A stretch of 32,500 bases of DNA, from positions 1 through 32,500 of the forward strand of contig JAQGDQ010001260.1 of NCBI GenBank assembly GCA_030141605.1, written 5' to 3'. A program made the translations under genes and the position numbers. The notes beneath the pieces are model-generated. The model worked only from the letters and a program-made list of their open reading frames with translations. It was not told where the DNA came from and did not search any database. Positions 21,915-31,806 of the stretch are shown here, piece after piece. The first letter of the stretch is position 1; each line of letters opens with the position of its first letter. This DNA comes from Tubiluchus corallicola (Eukaryota > Priapulida > Priapulimorpha > Priapulimorphida > Tubiluchidae).

Positions 21915-22830
21915 TTTTTACAGATGTTTTGAGTTGCCACAGTTTATGATAATTAGTCACCCTCCCTTTAGAAAAATACGTTGCAAGCCTTTGTTCGCCT
22001 AACTACTGGTGGTTTGAGAAGTTGTTGCAGCCCATGACCTCGTACTGCTCACAGTTTTACAATTGTGCGGCTTCTAACCTTGAACCTCCACCAACAAAGT
22101 CATTCGCTAACCTCATTACGTAACATAAGTTGCATCAGTTTGAACACTCAGCTCCTTGAGCTTTTATAACTGCTTCTTATAATAGTTTTTAAATCTTAAC
22201 GTTCTTTATCTAGAACAACCAATAAAAACTCACTGATTACATAACCAAACTCGTTCTCTGCCCGGTATAGCAAGTTCTCCAGCTTTGCTTGCCAAATTCA
22301 TTGCAATTGTGCAATTATTGCAACGTTTAACTGTGAACTATCAACTTAAACTCACCAAATACCTCATTTTAGTTACTCGCCCACTTCGTATTATGAGTCG
22401 CATAAGGTTAGTCAGCAAGCTCTTGTAGTTTTATGACTTCCCTTCTGTAGTAGTTAATGAACTTCCACTTCCGTTGACCTCAATCCACCCACGCAAGGTC
22501 ACCGACCACTTCTCCAATGTGACTTCCTCACTTGGGACAGTAAGAGGAGTACCTTTGCTTGCCCAGCCGCTCAAAGTCCGTACTTGTTGTAAACTTTGAC
22601 CTTAGACTGCCCCCCGCCCATGTCAACACCTACCCAACAACAATTTTTCTCCCATCTCTTGCTATGACCTGCTCAAGTTTGATGACTTAGCTCCTTAACA
22701 ATTCTAGAGTTCTAAGACACAGTTGAAGTGACAGTTACATAAGTAATCAAAGCAGTAAATAAACAATCACAAGGTTGGAAAATATCATTTTGACATTCTG
22801 AATAAAAAAGCTTTACTAATTTTTAGAGCG
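21915..22830 (-). repeat. right arm of the large inverted repeat
   Basis: Reverse complement of the left arm, less similar toward the inner end (ACTGATGCAACTTAT and GCTTGCAACG still align) and near-identical toward the outer end. No target-site duplication was found at the outer boundaries (about 19,690 and 22,830), so a transposon origin is unproven. Confidence 0.85.
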
Positions 22831-22949
22831 AGAATAGGCATTTTTTAGGGAAACACTTGACAAGGCATAATGTTTTTAAAGAAGGAAGTCATGTATCCTT
22901 GTAAATATATGGATAACAGGTTATGCAGAAAGATAATTCCAATTCTAAA

Positions 22950-23255
22950 CCGCATGTTGCACGCAAACTATTTCTGAACCTTATAGATTTCTCACAATTG
23001 AACTTGCTAGAAACTGTGAATAATTCTAGTTCTGAACTGCAGGTTGCACGCAAAATATTTCTGAACCTTATAGATTTCTCACAATTGAACTATTTCTGAA
23101 CTTGAACTGCAGGTTGAACACGTCAGAAACTGTGAATAATTCTAGTACTGAACTGCAGGTTGCACACAAACTATTTCTGAACTTGAACTGCAGGTTGCAC
23201 ACAAACTATTTCTGAACTTGAACTGCAGGTTGAACACGTCAGAAACTGTGAAGTG
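22950..23255. repeat. ~36-bp tandem repeats
   Basis: Units of GAACTGCAGGTTGCACACAA followed by ACTATTTCTGAACTT, mixed with GTCAGAAACTGTGAATAATT segments. Six or seven irregular units. Confidence 0.88.
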
Positions 23256-24489
23256 ACAGATGTCTTTCACGTAAAGAATTGTCGACTACTGCTTGAAAGC
23301 GATGTGCATGCGCTGGTCGAAAAGAACCAATCAAACAATTTAAACTAAATGCGCAAAATCCTGCCTAACAATCTTCAAACAAACGACACTTAAGACGCCA
23401 TCCAGGGGACGCCAAAAACCTGCAAGTGTTTCTTATTGGCTAGAAAAAGTCTAAGCAAAATTTGGTTTAAATAATTTCATGAAATGACAGCAGGAAAACA
23501 CAATAGAAACAATGATGCCCTCTCGCTTACGTGCAGACCAACTTTGCTTGTATATACATAAAAATGTGAAAACAGATGTCGTGCAAAATGCGAAATGAAT
23601 TTTATAAATTTGATTCCCTGACGACTAATTATCACAAATGAAGTCATACATTAAAAAAGAAGTTTTAGCGACCAACTACCAGGTGTCTCCACTTCATTAC
23701 TTGACTCGTCTTGACAAACAACAAACTTATTTAGACACTGAACAGAATTAAGTGAAGTGTCCATCGCACAAACACATTAGACAATCATCAAACTGAACCT
23801 GAATAGAAATGATGATGCAGAATAGGGCCAGGGATGCTGAATGTTAAAGCATCAATTTAAGAATATTACATTGTATCAGAAACAAGTGTTTCACAAAGCA
23901 TACTATGAGGATAATTGTAATGGCTTTTTCTATGACACAACACACAATAAAATATAACAGTAATGTAAAAAACCTTGTTGTTGCAATAGGCATCTGATGT
24001 CTCCATTTGTTGTAGAAAACATTGCTTTTGGACATCTGATCTTGTGTTAAGCAAGACAATCCAGTGTTGCCGCTCCTTGCATTCCATATACTGCACAGAA
24101 TTTCATGATTCCACTCACTGTGCTGCACATCTGATGTTCTCAGTAATTGTTGTGAATGTTGCATAAAATACATGATGATGCTGCATACACACCACTGCAC
24201 GTTTTCCTATATAAAAATGAAAAAAGGTCAAAATGCTACAATTGTTTGCAGAAAAAACATGGATACTGCGGCATGCTGACATAGTGAGATGAAAATTACT
24301 GTTACACGTTTGGGTTAATGGGTAGCAAAAAAGTTTCTCGTGTGAAACTACTCCAACTAGTCAGAGGAGGAGGAAGAGGGTGACTTGTCCTCCCCGCCCC
24401 CGTTGGGAATCACCACTAGAGCACCTATGACATTTCATTGTCTTACTGTAGGAGATTACAATAAGTAATTGTAGAGAAAAAAGACATAC
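23256..24489. other. 3' flank of the zinc-finger gene; no second gene supported
   Basis: Presumably holds the 3' UTR of the minus-strand gene. No canonical AATAAA on the minus strand was found. A 118-codon minus frame (23,844-24,200) has a hydrophobic end but no recognisable domain. A possible 44-bp 3'-UTR intron lies at 24,446-24,489 (donor GTATGT, acceptor CTCCTACAG), unusually short next to the other introns, so it is weak. Confidence 0.35.
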
Positions 24490-24499
24490 CAAAAACATC

Positions 24500-24910
24500 T
24501 TAATCAGAAAACCATGGCTGTCCATGAATAGCTTCCCACCGCCATCTCTCATAATCGCTTACGTCATGTGATGTATCAAGGTCACTATCGACATACGTGT
24601 CCGACAAAATCCGCTCCCGTTCCTCCAGAACACGCCGGACACGCTCCTGCTCTTCTTCCTCCTCATCAGAACGAGACCGCCGCCTGGGACGGCCAGGCGA
24701 CGGTGGCCAGGGGTATCCAGGAAGAGCAAATCCATGCTCCTTCCTGAATCCAACACTCTCCCGCCACTCCTCGATACCCCTGGCAACGGAGTCCTCCGAG
24801 TCGCTGCTACCCACGGAGGTCGAAGATCGACGCAGCTCCTCCGGATGGAACGCCTGTGGGTAGCAGCCCGCCTCACAAACAACGGGTCCAACTGGAGCTG
24901 GAACAACTTG
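24500..24910 (-). CDS. exon 5: acidic/charged C-terminal half and stop
   Basis: 411 nt, starts in phase 0 after TTATTTTTAG, ends with TAA at 24,502-24,500. Encodes residues 143-278: Pro/Val start with a CEAGC pair, a Ser-rich SDSED patch, WPPSPGRPRRRSR, an acidic DEEEEE run leading into a charged helix (ERVRRVLEERERIL) and RWRWEAIHGQPWFSD at the end. Other long frames overlap it but join to nothing. Confidence 0.86.
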   Translation of the reverse strand, partial: QVVPAPVGPVVCEAGCYPQAFHPEELRRSSTSVGSSDSEDSVARGIEEWRESVGFRKEHGFALPGYPWPPSPGRPRRRSRSDEEEEEQERVRRVLEERERILSDTYVDSDLDTSHDVSDYERWRWEAIHGQPWFSD

Positions 24911-27900
24911 CTAAAAATAAAAAGCAATAATTTAGTTTACACAAAAGTACTACGCTGTATATACAAAATAGAATCTAATATCGGGTGGCACAGAAAAAAT
25001 GCACCGAAGTTTTGATTACAATAATATCAAAAGCAAGTGCCCTACAAACACAAGGCTGAAGTTTCACTGTATTGGCCCTTGCATGTAAATTTTACAGGCA
25101 TTAAAAGTTTGACTGCTTGTCAAATTATGGTTGAAAAGCTTTTGCAAAGTTAAAAATTTAATTATCCAAACAATAATTATCTAAAGCTAATAATCAACTG
25201 GAAAAAAAAACAGGCAGGTTGATGTATAAAGTACTCAACAGATGGCAGCACAACATGGCATCACAATGCATTAAATTTTGACTATAAAAGTTTCAAGTTT
25301 TAGTTTTTTTAAATTGTGGCCTTAAAACTTTTGCAGATCAAACATCGAAACAATGTCAGCTAGGCACTTACGAAAAACAATTACAGTTAATGTAGAAAGC
25401 CTTTAACAGAGGGCAGCAAAATATTCATTTACTCATATATACACAGCAGAATTATGCCAGAGTCAACAGATCTTAATCATCTTGACATAGAACATTTGAA
25501 ACAACTTAAACGGAAAATTCATGAAAATTGCACAGAGCCCTTTTGATGCAGAAGAGGAACAAAAAGTAGAAAGTATTGAGCTCCAGCTGGGACAAAATAA
25601 CCCTTTTTAGAACAGTCTTCAAAGGAACGCCTCCCTTTTTGATATACTTGTCGAATGTCCACACACTTGGCATTTGCAAAAGGATAAAAATATGATGTTT
25701 ATCACAAAATTTCTGCGATTTTCCATTTATTTTAACTTAAAGAATAGAGCATGCATCAAAAACCACTTCAACTACATAGCTGTAAAAGCTTATATAAAAA
25801 TTACAAATGATTCCAGCAAAACTATTTACATAATTATATATGCATGTACAAGCACAATGCACATATGCACTAGACAAACCTGGCACTAAAAGTGTTCAAT
25901 ACGTTCAGGCTTACAGTACTGTTGAATATTTATAAAAAATATAAAGAGATTTAAAAATATTAGTTGCATAAGACAAAACACAATCTGTACTAAATGGTTC
26001 AATTAATTTGTTTATAGTATGAACTGTAAATATACAGTTTGCAAACTATACTTTTAGGCAGGCCCAACTCTTCCAAACCCTTGTACAAATATACAGTTTG
26101 CCAACTATACTTTTAGGCAGATCTAATTCTGCCAAACCCTTGTACAAATATACAGTTATCTTTCTTATTATGGTGTCGTAGTTTACAAATTCTTAATAAG
26201 AACAATGGCATGAGTTTGATAAATGCCTAATGATATCAGGGAACTTTATATCATTTTTAATAAGAAAAAAATCAACGTTTCCGTTGCACATTAGCAGTTG
26301 TCAGCAGGAAAAAAGAAATTAATTAAAAAAAGAATAAATTATCTTTATTTTCAAATTTCTTATCACTTACATGCTATCTTATTGTGCACAAAACCTATAT
26401 AAGCAGTAATTCTGTATAAAACTTGAAACTTCAAAGGCAAGATATTTGAATAAAGTTTAGATAACATTGGATAAACTTTGAAGAATAGGACGCTCTTCAC
26501 TAACTAAACAAATTTATAAATTACTTTGTGTTGTCAATAGGATCAATAATGTGTTTTTGGTGAATCAGTGGTGCACACTGGGAAGGCGCTTCAATGCCGT
26601 CTTAACAGTTGGTGGGAACATTTTAAATTATTTAAAATTTCCTTTTCTAGTTAGCACAGTGTCCGTCAATCATGTAAGCTTATATACTAAGTAATATGAC
26701 TTTGCGTGGAAATTTTTTTTGCGATAAACAATAAAATCATCTTTTCCCTTTTTAATAAAAATTATATAAAATTTGTTGTGATTTAGTTGACTGCAACGAA
26801 AGTGAGATTTAATTAGTGAGATTTAAGGAATTTTTCATTCACATTACAAGAACTTGTGCCATTGTTAATTACTTTTAACAATGTATATTTGATTGGAAAA
26901 ACTTAGACCACAATGCAAATGCATTATATTGATGAACAAACGCTTTGAACAATAAACATGATACAGGAATGGACTAGAAAAAATTACCTGCGCATTCTTT
27001 GATAAAACAGAAGCCCGAGCTGTTAATATTTCTTTATGCAAAACAACTTTGGATATTTTTTATGTACATTTATATTCATGTACTGTAAATTTTCATTCAA
27101 ACAGTAATATGTGTACAAAAGTGTACATATTATATAAATTATTGTAAGCATAAATATTATATATAATCTTCGTTATTCTGTTTGCCTTTATGGTTTAGGA
27201 TTAGGGTTAGGGTTAGAACTTGCAGGGTTTTTCTGTACAACCATGTAATAATAAAGTAATAAACTATCCTACCTCAACAGGAGCAAATGTAATCCGCCGT
27301 CTGGCATAAGGATGCGGCCTGAAATTCGCAGGCCGCACCCGACGAACCGGCATCGGACGTCCAGCTCCAGTTGGATAAGCTCTGAAAAATAAATCCTTGT
27401 TTAGCAAACATGTAAGCCTCTAAAAAGTCGTTAATGGCCTGCTACATTCTCTCAATAAAATTGGGGGTGGGGTGTCATCGGGGAGTGCTGTATAACTCAT
27501 AGCAAAGTGAAAACTACTTTGGTGGCCATTTGCGTCGTCACATGGGCCGATTTTTATGCTGACATTTGGCGTTCTATCAAGTCATAAAACCAACATAAAG
27601 TATCAGTTAATACGTTAATACATCCATTCACTGTTTCAGCATAAAAAGCAAAAGACGTTTGTGCATTACTGAACATTGGGAGCTAGCATTTGTACTGTTA
27701 AACGGACAAGTTGCAATGCCTTTGCTAGTCTATAATGCCAGTCATTACTAGTCAACTAAAGTTTCTTCCGCTAAATTTTGTCATTTCTTAAAGATGTCTA
27801 ACAGCATGTTTTTGCATATCAGCCCTGCATCAGGCCTCTAACATGTTTAGAGACAAAGTTTAACCAGTTTTGTACTTTTATACATCACTGGTCTAACTGC

Positions 27901-30668
27901 CTTGTATCGCTTTTCTTTCCTTGATACAGCGTGGCGATTTAAAGGGACCAAACTGGGTCATCTATAGTATAACACGTGTTGACGGGGTTTCTCCAAATCA
28001 GCTGATGAAGTAGACATTGAAATTTCTCGTGAAAGATCCTTTTTTGCGAGCGTGGTTGTAGTACTCTTGGAAAGGTTAAAGTTCAAAATACAGTGAAATT
28101 AAGATTTCGTTTTTTGTCAAGTTTAAATTATAAAAAAATCCTCTTACCTGGTCACACGCAGGGCCGGGACAGGCACCGCCTCCTGCTCCAGCGGACAGTT
28201 TGCCATTACGTAATGCCTGCCCCGACCCTCAATGGCATTGCCCTGACCTCCGCAGTGTTCGTAATTTGGGCACCTTCGCCTAAAAGAGACAAAAATAATT
28301 TTCATTTTTCTACAAAACGTGCTGTCATTTTGTCAAACTTCAAAAAAAAGCAACAGCAAAAAAAGACTACAAAACTTATATGATGGGAAGATGCACTTCT
28401 GGTTTAATAACTTTATGGATAAACCTATTTGCTGGTATAAAATCGGGATTGCGTATCCCAATTTTTCCACTCCAAAAAAAATCTCTGAAAAATCTGCATG
28501 TTAGAAGTTAATAAAACTACATGAGAAATTGTTGGAACTAAATGACTCCTATTTGCTGGCAATTTGTTAAGCATGTGTTTGAAGAACTGATCACTCTTAA
28601 CGCACAAGTTCAACTCTGGTAGGTTTATTATAAACATTGACACACAAGCTGACATATTGGACATCTCCAAATGGAAAGAAAAATCAATCAAATGTCAATT
28701 TTCTAGTGTTTAAAGCACAAATTTGCACATCTAACTGAAAAGAAACAGCAAATATTTTGTTGCTATGCGTTATTCAAGAGCAAAAGTTTCGGGGGTTAGC
28801 TCAATTGTAATGTGTTCGTTTCCCATCCTGGAGGTCGTGGGTTCAATTCCTGACACGTAAGACTAAAGTTTTAATTACCGCTCGTTCTGCCAACCAGGTT
28901 CTATCAAGACTACTTTGAAAATGAGCTGTTATCATTGGACTATTAGTGTCCTAAACATTATTAAGGATTATAATTATTATTATTTATATAGACATAGATT
29001 ATTCATGTCTAAAACGTTTTAACCAAAGATATATTAAGTCATATTCAAGTTACCTATGAGTTCTTGGAGGAAAATTGCTCAAAGTTCGTAGGTCAGTTGT
29101 TCAGTTACGTTTCACAATTACTCGAGTAAATATTGTGCTCAATTAAGAAACAGCAGAATTTAGCAAACCGTCTCTTACAGCAGCTAAATGAACTACTGCA
29201 ACCAACACAGTAAAAGATTTGCTATGTCGGTAGAAAACCACAATTATTATGAATGTTGATACACATTAAACTCCCGAAGACAAGAAAGTAAATAGCTGGA
29301 ATTACAAAAACAATTTCATAACCACTAGGTCATCATGTTTCCTGGTGACGATGACATTCACTTTTCCTTCTTCCATCTCTCTCTCACTCTCTCTCTCGCA
29401 TCTCTCTCTAAATGATTACCATTACCATCACTAACGTCATCACCATCACCATCACCACCATCATCATCATCACCATCACCACCATCATCATCACCACCAT
29501 CATCATCATCACCATCATTATCACCATCGTCATCATCACCATCATTATCATCATCAGCATCATTATCACCATCGTCATCATCATTCTTATCATTATCATT
29601 ATAGTACGATACAAAAAAACAATGACGTAACTTTAAATGATTGTTGACGTCATTTGCTATAATCATTTTTCCTTTTTGGTACAATAATTAACTATCGAAA
29701 AATCACTAATATATCGGATGGAATGAAATGACCAGAGACAACGTTCCAGTTCGTGTCGATTAAGACGATATGAAAACTCCATGAAATGATTGTAATAAGC
29801 CTAGCTGTTAATTTATTATGCATTGTTTGCTTCACAAAGACTAAACGGTAGTAAAAGGAAGTAAACAAAAATGAAAACTGCAAAGTAAACAAAAACGAAA
29901 ACTATAGCCACGAGGTGGCGAAATGAACGGTTCTACTACTGAAAAAGCTAATTTGTAATTATAATCGTGTCTGCTTACACTGGCTTTGGCTTGCTCTGGC
30001 GTTCTTCCAGGGGTGGCCGAGCCACCACCCCTGCCACGAGCTCTCTCTCCCGCAGACTCTCGTAGCGCCACGCACAGGCAGACGTGGCCCTGTGCGTGGC
30101 GTACCGGGGATCCACGTTGCCTCGCCCCCCACACTGGGCAAACCAATGGCATCTGAAAAAATTTCATTTTACTAGATTAACAGAAAAAGTAAACAACAGC
30201 TGTTAATACAAGACAGTAATATTATAAGAGAATACGTATATAAAGTCCATGATAAAATAAATAAGTTATTAAGTTGTTGTATAAACTAAGGGTATGTAGT
30301 AAATTTGATTTGACTTTTTTATCACTATAATAACGCAAACTATTTTATATTGTTTAAAGTTTTGTTGCAAGAAAAACGATGTTCTGTTTACTGGCAGCAA
30401 AGTTTTCAGGTTATTGAGAATGTAGAAATTTTAATGATTGCAAACACAACAGACGTGGGGCTGGCTTGTTAACTTAAAATATCTCAAAAATAAATTGTAA
30501 GATGATCCTGTAAAAAGTTATATAAATAAAGAATAATCTCACACCACACGAGACTAACAGTAGAAAAATGTGTGTGTTTGGACAACTGTACATATGCAGA
30601 AGATAAAAAAGTAAATGGAAAGGTTTTCTGGCTAAAAAGTAAAATTTCTTTACTTACCGCTTAGGCAT
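24500..30668 (-). CDS. five-exon gene: 278-aa protein with two MYT1-like C2HC zinc-finger modules
   Basis: Join of 30668-30658, 30152-29979, 28279-28148, 27381-27273 and 24910-24500: 837 nt, one open frame. All introns are GT-AG with pyrimidine-rich acceptors; phases 2, 2, 2 and 0 agree at every junction. The start ATG has A at -3 and an in-frame TGA 30 nt upstream. Residues 5-30 and 65-90 are two modules of identical spacing, C-x5-CGGxGN-x7-H-x5-C (C5, C11, H24, C30; C65, C71, H84, C90). MYT1/NZF fingers are C-x4-C-x4-H-x7-H-x5-C, with zinc held by the three Cys and the second His. Here those four persist, while the first His is Asn (16 and 76). Residues 106-142 are Arg/Pro-rich. Residues 143-278 hold an SDSED patch, RPRRRSR (possible nuclear signal), DEEEEE, a charged likely helix (about 224-244) and a Trp-rich end (RWRWEAIHGQPWF). 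I know no named protein like it; DNA or protein binding in the nucleus is inference. Broken copies lie at 7.2, 12.2-14.5 and possibly 16.9 kb. Confidence 0.86.
26030..26158 (-). repeat. 60-bp direct pair of the dispersed repeat
   Basis: CTATACTTTTAGGCAG...CCAAACCCTTGTACAAATAT occurs twice, 60 bp apart. The reverse complement matches 12,143-12,182 and 13,908-13,950. Confidence 0.85.
26362..26760. repeat. intron 4 segment with a direct copy at 16,868-17,300
   Basis: Counterpart of the diverged direct repeat described there. Confidence 0.65.
27195..27217. repeat. short interstitial telomere-like (TTAGGG) run
   Basis: TTTAGGATTAGGGTTAGGGT, just over three units. Too short to mean more than a seed or repair scar. 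Confidence 0.8.
27273..27381 (-). CDS. exon 4: Arg/Pro-rich linker
   Basis: 109 nt; acceptor TTTTTCAG, donor GTAGGA, ends in phase 0. Encodes AYPTGAGRPMPVRRVRPANF, then RPHPYARRRITFAPVE. Ten Arg in 36 residues, one acidic residue. A diverged in-frame copy lies at 14,182-14,290. Confidence 0.85.
27382..28147 (-). other. intron 3 (766 bp)
   Basis: GTAAGA to TTTTTCAG. Its last about 190 bp (27,382-27,571) are duplicated in inverted orientation at 14.0-14.18 kb. Confidence 0.75.
28148..28279 (-). CDS. exon 3: second C2HC module
   Basis: 132 nt, phase 2 at both ends; acceptor CTCTTTTAG, donor GTAAGA. Encodes RR-C65-PNYEH-C71-GGQGN-AIEGRGR-H84-YVMAN-C90-PLEQE. Spacing is identical to exon 2. After C90 the PL residues also recall the CPL ending of MYT1 fingers. 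Confidence 0.85.
28791..28859 (+). repeat. tRNA-like sequence (tRNA-derived SINE head or tRNA pseudogene)
   Basis: GGGGGTTAGCTCAATTGTAA has the A-box form, and GGTCGTGGGTTCAATTCC the B-box/T-arm form, 30-odd bases apart as in a tRNA. The anticodon-loop region reads TTTCCCATC, hinting at tRNA-Gly(CCC). The acceptor ends (GGGGGTT and GACACGT) do not pair and the anticodon stem is poor, so a working tRNA is unlikely. A SINE body downstream could not be delimited. Confidence 0.6.
29412..29602. repeat. ATC/ACC trinucleotide microsatellite
   Basis: CATCACCATCACCATCATCA-type tract of about 190 bp, interrupted by TTATCACCATCGTC. It reads as poly-Asp/Gly or poly-Ile/Thr in long but meaningless frames. 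Confidence 0.95.
29979..30152 (-). CDS. exon 2: first C2HC module
   Basis: 174 nt, phase 2 at both ends, donor GTAAGC. Encodes C5-HWFAQ-C11-GGRGN-VDPRYAT-H24-RATSA-C30, then a charged stretch ending RQSKPKP. GC- and CpG-rich against AT-rich introns. Two other frames are also open here (up to 108 codons), but only this one joins to both neighbouring exons. Confidence 0.85.
30153..30657 (-). other. intron 1 (505 bp)
   Basis: Begins GTAAGT and ends TTTTTTCAG. Large parts are duplicated in inverted orientation at 12.6-12.8 and 13.83-13.91 kb. No other content is seen. Confidence 0.75.
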
Positions 30669-30700
30669 ATTGATCAATAAAGAGATCGTGATCGTTCAAT
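30658..30700 (-). CDS. exon 1 of the zinc-finger gene (start exon)
   Basis: Acceptor GCTTATTTCAG, 32 nt of leader including an in-frame TGA (30,698-30,696), then ATG CCT AAG CG and donor GTAAGT. Encodes M-P-K-R, ending in phase 2. Confidence 0.82.
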
Positions 30701-30938
30701 CTGAAATAAGCAAAAAATGAAGTGTTATTTACGGCTCGGTCAACTAAAACCATTTTAGCAATGTCAAGATTCTAACTGCACAGGATGTAGAGTTCGAATC
30801 GCACGAGTTTCATGACCATCCGATCATTTGTTGCAGAAATACAAGAGAAAAACCTATTGTGGACAGTGGACGAACAGATACACGGACAGTAGGGTCATTT
30901 AAAATTTAAAAATTCAACAAGAAAATAGTCAAACTTAC

Positions 30939-30967
30939 CAATTTAATAACGCAGCTAAATATCGTAT
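30939..30967 (-). other. 5' leader mini-exon (non-coding)
   Basis: 29 nt between acceptor GTTTTTCAG and donor GTAAGTTTG on the minus strand, with no ATG. It lies 238 bp upstream of the start exon. The same acceptor and donor are conserved in the inverted copy at 12,336-12,369, which supports a real exon. Further upstream exons or the promoter were not located. Confidence 0.55.
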
Positions 30968-31284
30968 CTGAAAAACATAACAACTTTTAATTACATGCAA
31001 TAAACGTTAACTTTCTTATAATTTTATGGCAGCTCTGATGTTAATATACAGGGTCAAAATAAGTAATGACGTATATGAAGGCTTGATGAAGAAAGCTTGA
31101 TAAACAAAGAAACAATAGTAGTTAGCAATCTTATAATGGAATGCTTAATCTGAAAAAAATGTACACCAATAAAATATCGTAGTACTTCTGGTGGTGGCAG
31201 TAGCAGTAAAAGTAGTATAAAATTTACATTTATAAGTGTGTACTTAATTACTATCTTGGTAATTTAAAATTTGAAAGAAAGACA

Positions 31285-31390
31285 AAGTTTGGACTTGAAA
31301 AAAATGACAATTTTTAATTACGTGCATTAAAAGTTAACTTTCTCATAATATTATAGCAGCTCCGACGTCAATCTACGGTCCTCATAATAA
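31285..31390 (-). repeat. third copy of the 5' upstream segment
   Basis: TTTTTAATTACGTGCATTAA, AAGTTAACTTTCTCATAATA and GCAGCTCCGACGTCAATCTA match 30,975-31,050 on the same strand, diverged. The leader mini-exon is not preserved here. Confidence 0.75.
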
Positions 31391-31806
31391 TGTGATTGTA
31401 CAGTCCTGCATTAAGCAAGCTGTCTGCCAGTATTCAAAGTCAGTGGATACTTTAATGAACAACCTTGTGGCTGGTCAGAATGCGTACCCATGATTCCTCA
31501 AAAGGCACACATGTACAACGAGTCATTATTCGTTAATCACTCATCATTCAGTAGTCACTATTCTTTTATTAACCGGGCTTTATGTTGTTTAACTTCGTTT
31601 GCGGAGATCATTTATCTTGGTGGCAAATTTTCGTTTTTTTTTTGGCAGACGTGTCGCTGATAACGAAAAGTACAAACACATCAAGGACTACTTCATTTCC
31701 TTACAAAAATCAGCACTTATCTTAAACAGCCATTTGAGAGTTCAATCATAAACGCGTAATTTAAATTTGTACAGCAACATTTTTAACTGTGCTGTTTTTT
31801 CTACAG
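31391..31806. other. no gene seen
   Basis: AT-rich. A TTTTTTTTTGGCAG acceptor-like site lies at about 31,635-31,648, but no framed exon follows it. Confidence 0.4.

Larger units (their letters stand above)
24911..27272 (-). other. intron 4 (2.36 kb)
   Basis: GTAGGA to TTATTTTTAG. Contains two units of the dispersed TTGTACAAGGG repeat (26,043-26,155), a segment with a direct diverged copy at 16.87-17.3 kb (26,362-26,760) and a TTAGGG run (27,195-27,217). No exon with a compatible phase was found inside. Confidence 0.75.
28280..29978 (-). other. intron 2 (1.7 kb)
   Basis: Holds a (CT)n-like stretch (29,371-29,411), a long (CAC/CAT/ATC)n microsatellite and a tRNA-like sequence (separate entries). 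Open frames at 29,358-29,684 and 28,425-28,691 are repeat or chance frames. Confidence 0.75.
30454..31092 (-). repeat. gene-side partner of the inverted duplication at 12,219-12,800
   Basis: Holds exon 1, the leader mini-exon and their introns. Similarity to the plus-strand copy stops at TTCATCAAG (31,092). Confidence 0.85.

Noticed and set aside
23844-24200. 118-codon minus frame with a hydrophobic C-terminal stretch
   Set aside because: No recognisable domain; it lies just downstream of the gene's stop where the 3' UTR is expected; the composition is explained by AT-rich sequence.
24559-25015. Plus- and minus-strand open frames overlapping exon 5
   Set aside because: Shadows of the GC-rich coding exon; they run into intron sequence and connect to nothing.
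29358-29684. Asp-rich 108-codon and Ile/Thr-rich frames
   Set aside because: They only translate the trinucleotide microsatellite in intron 2.
29841-30167. 108-codon minus frame and a 60-codon frame over exon 2
   Set aside because: Wrong frames of exon 2: they do not join to exon 1 or 3 and lack the Cys/His pattern seen in the spliced frame.
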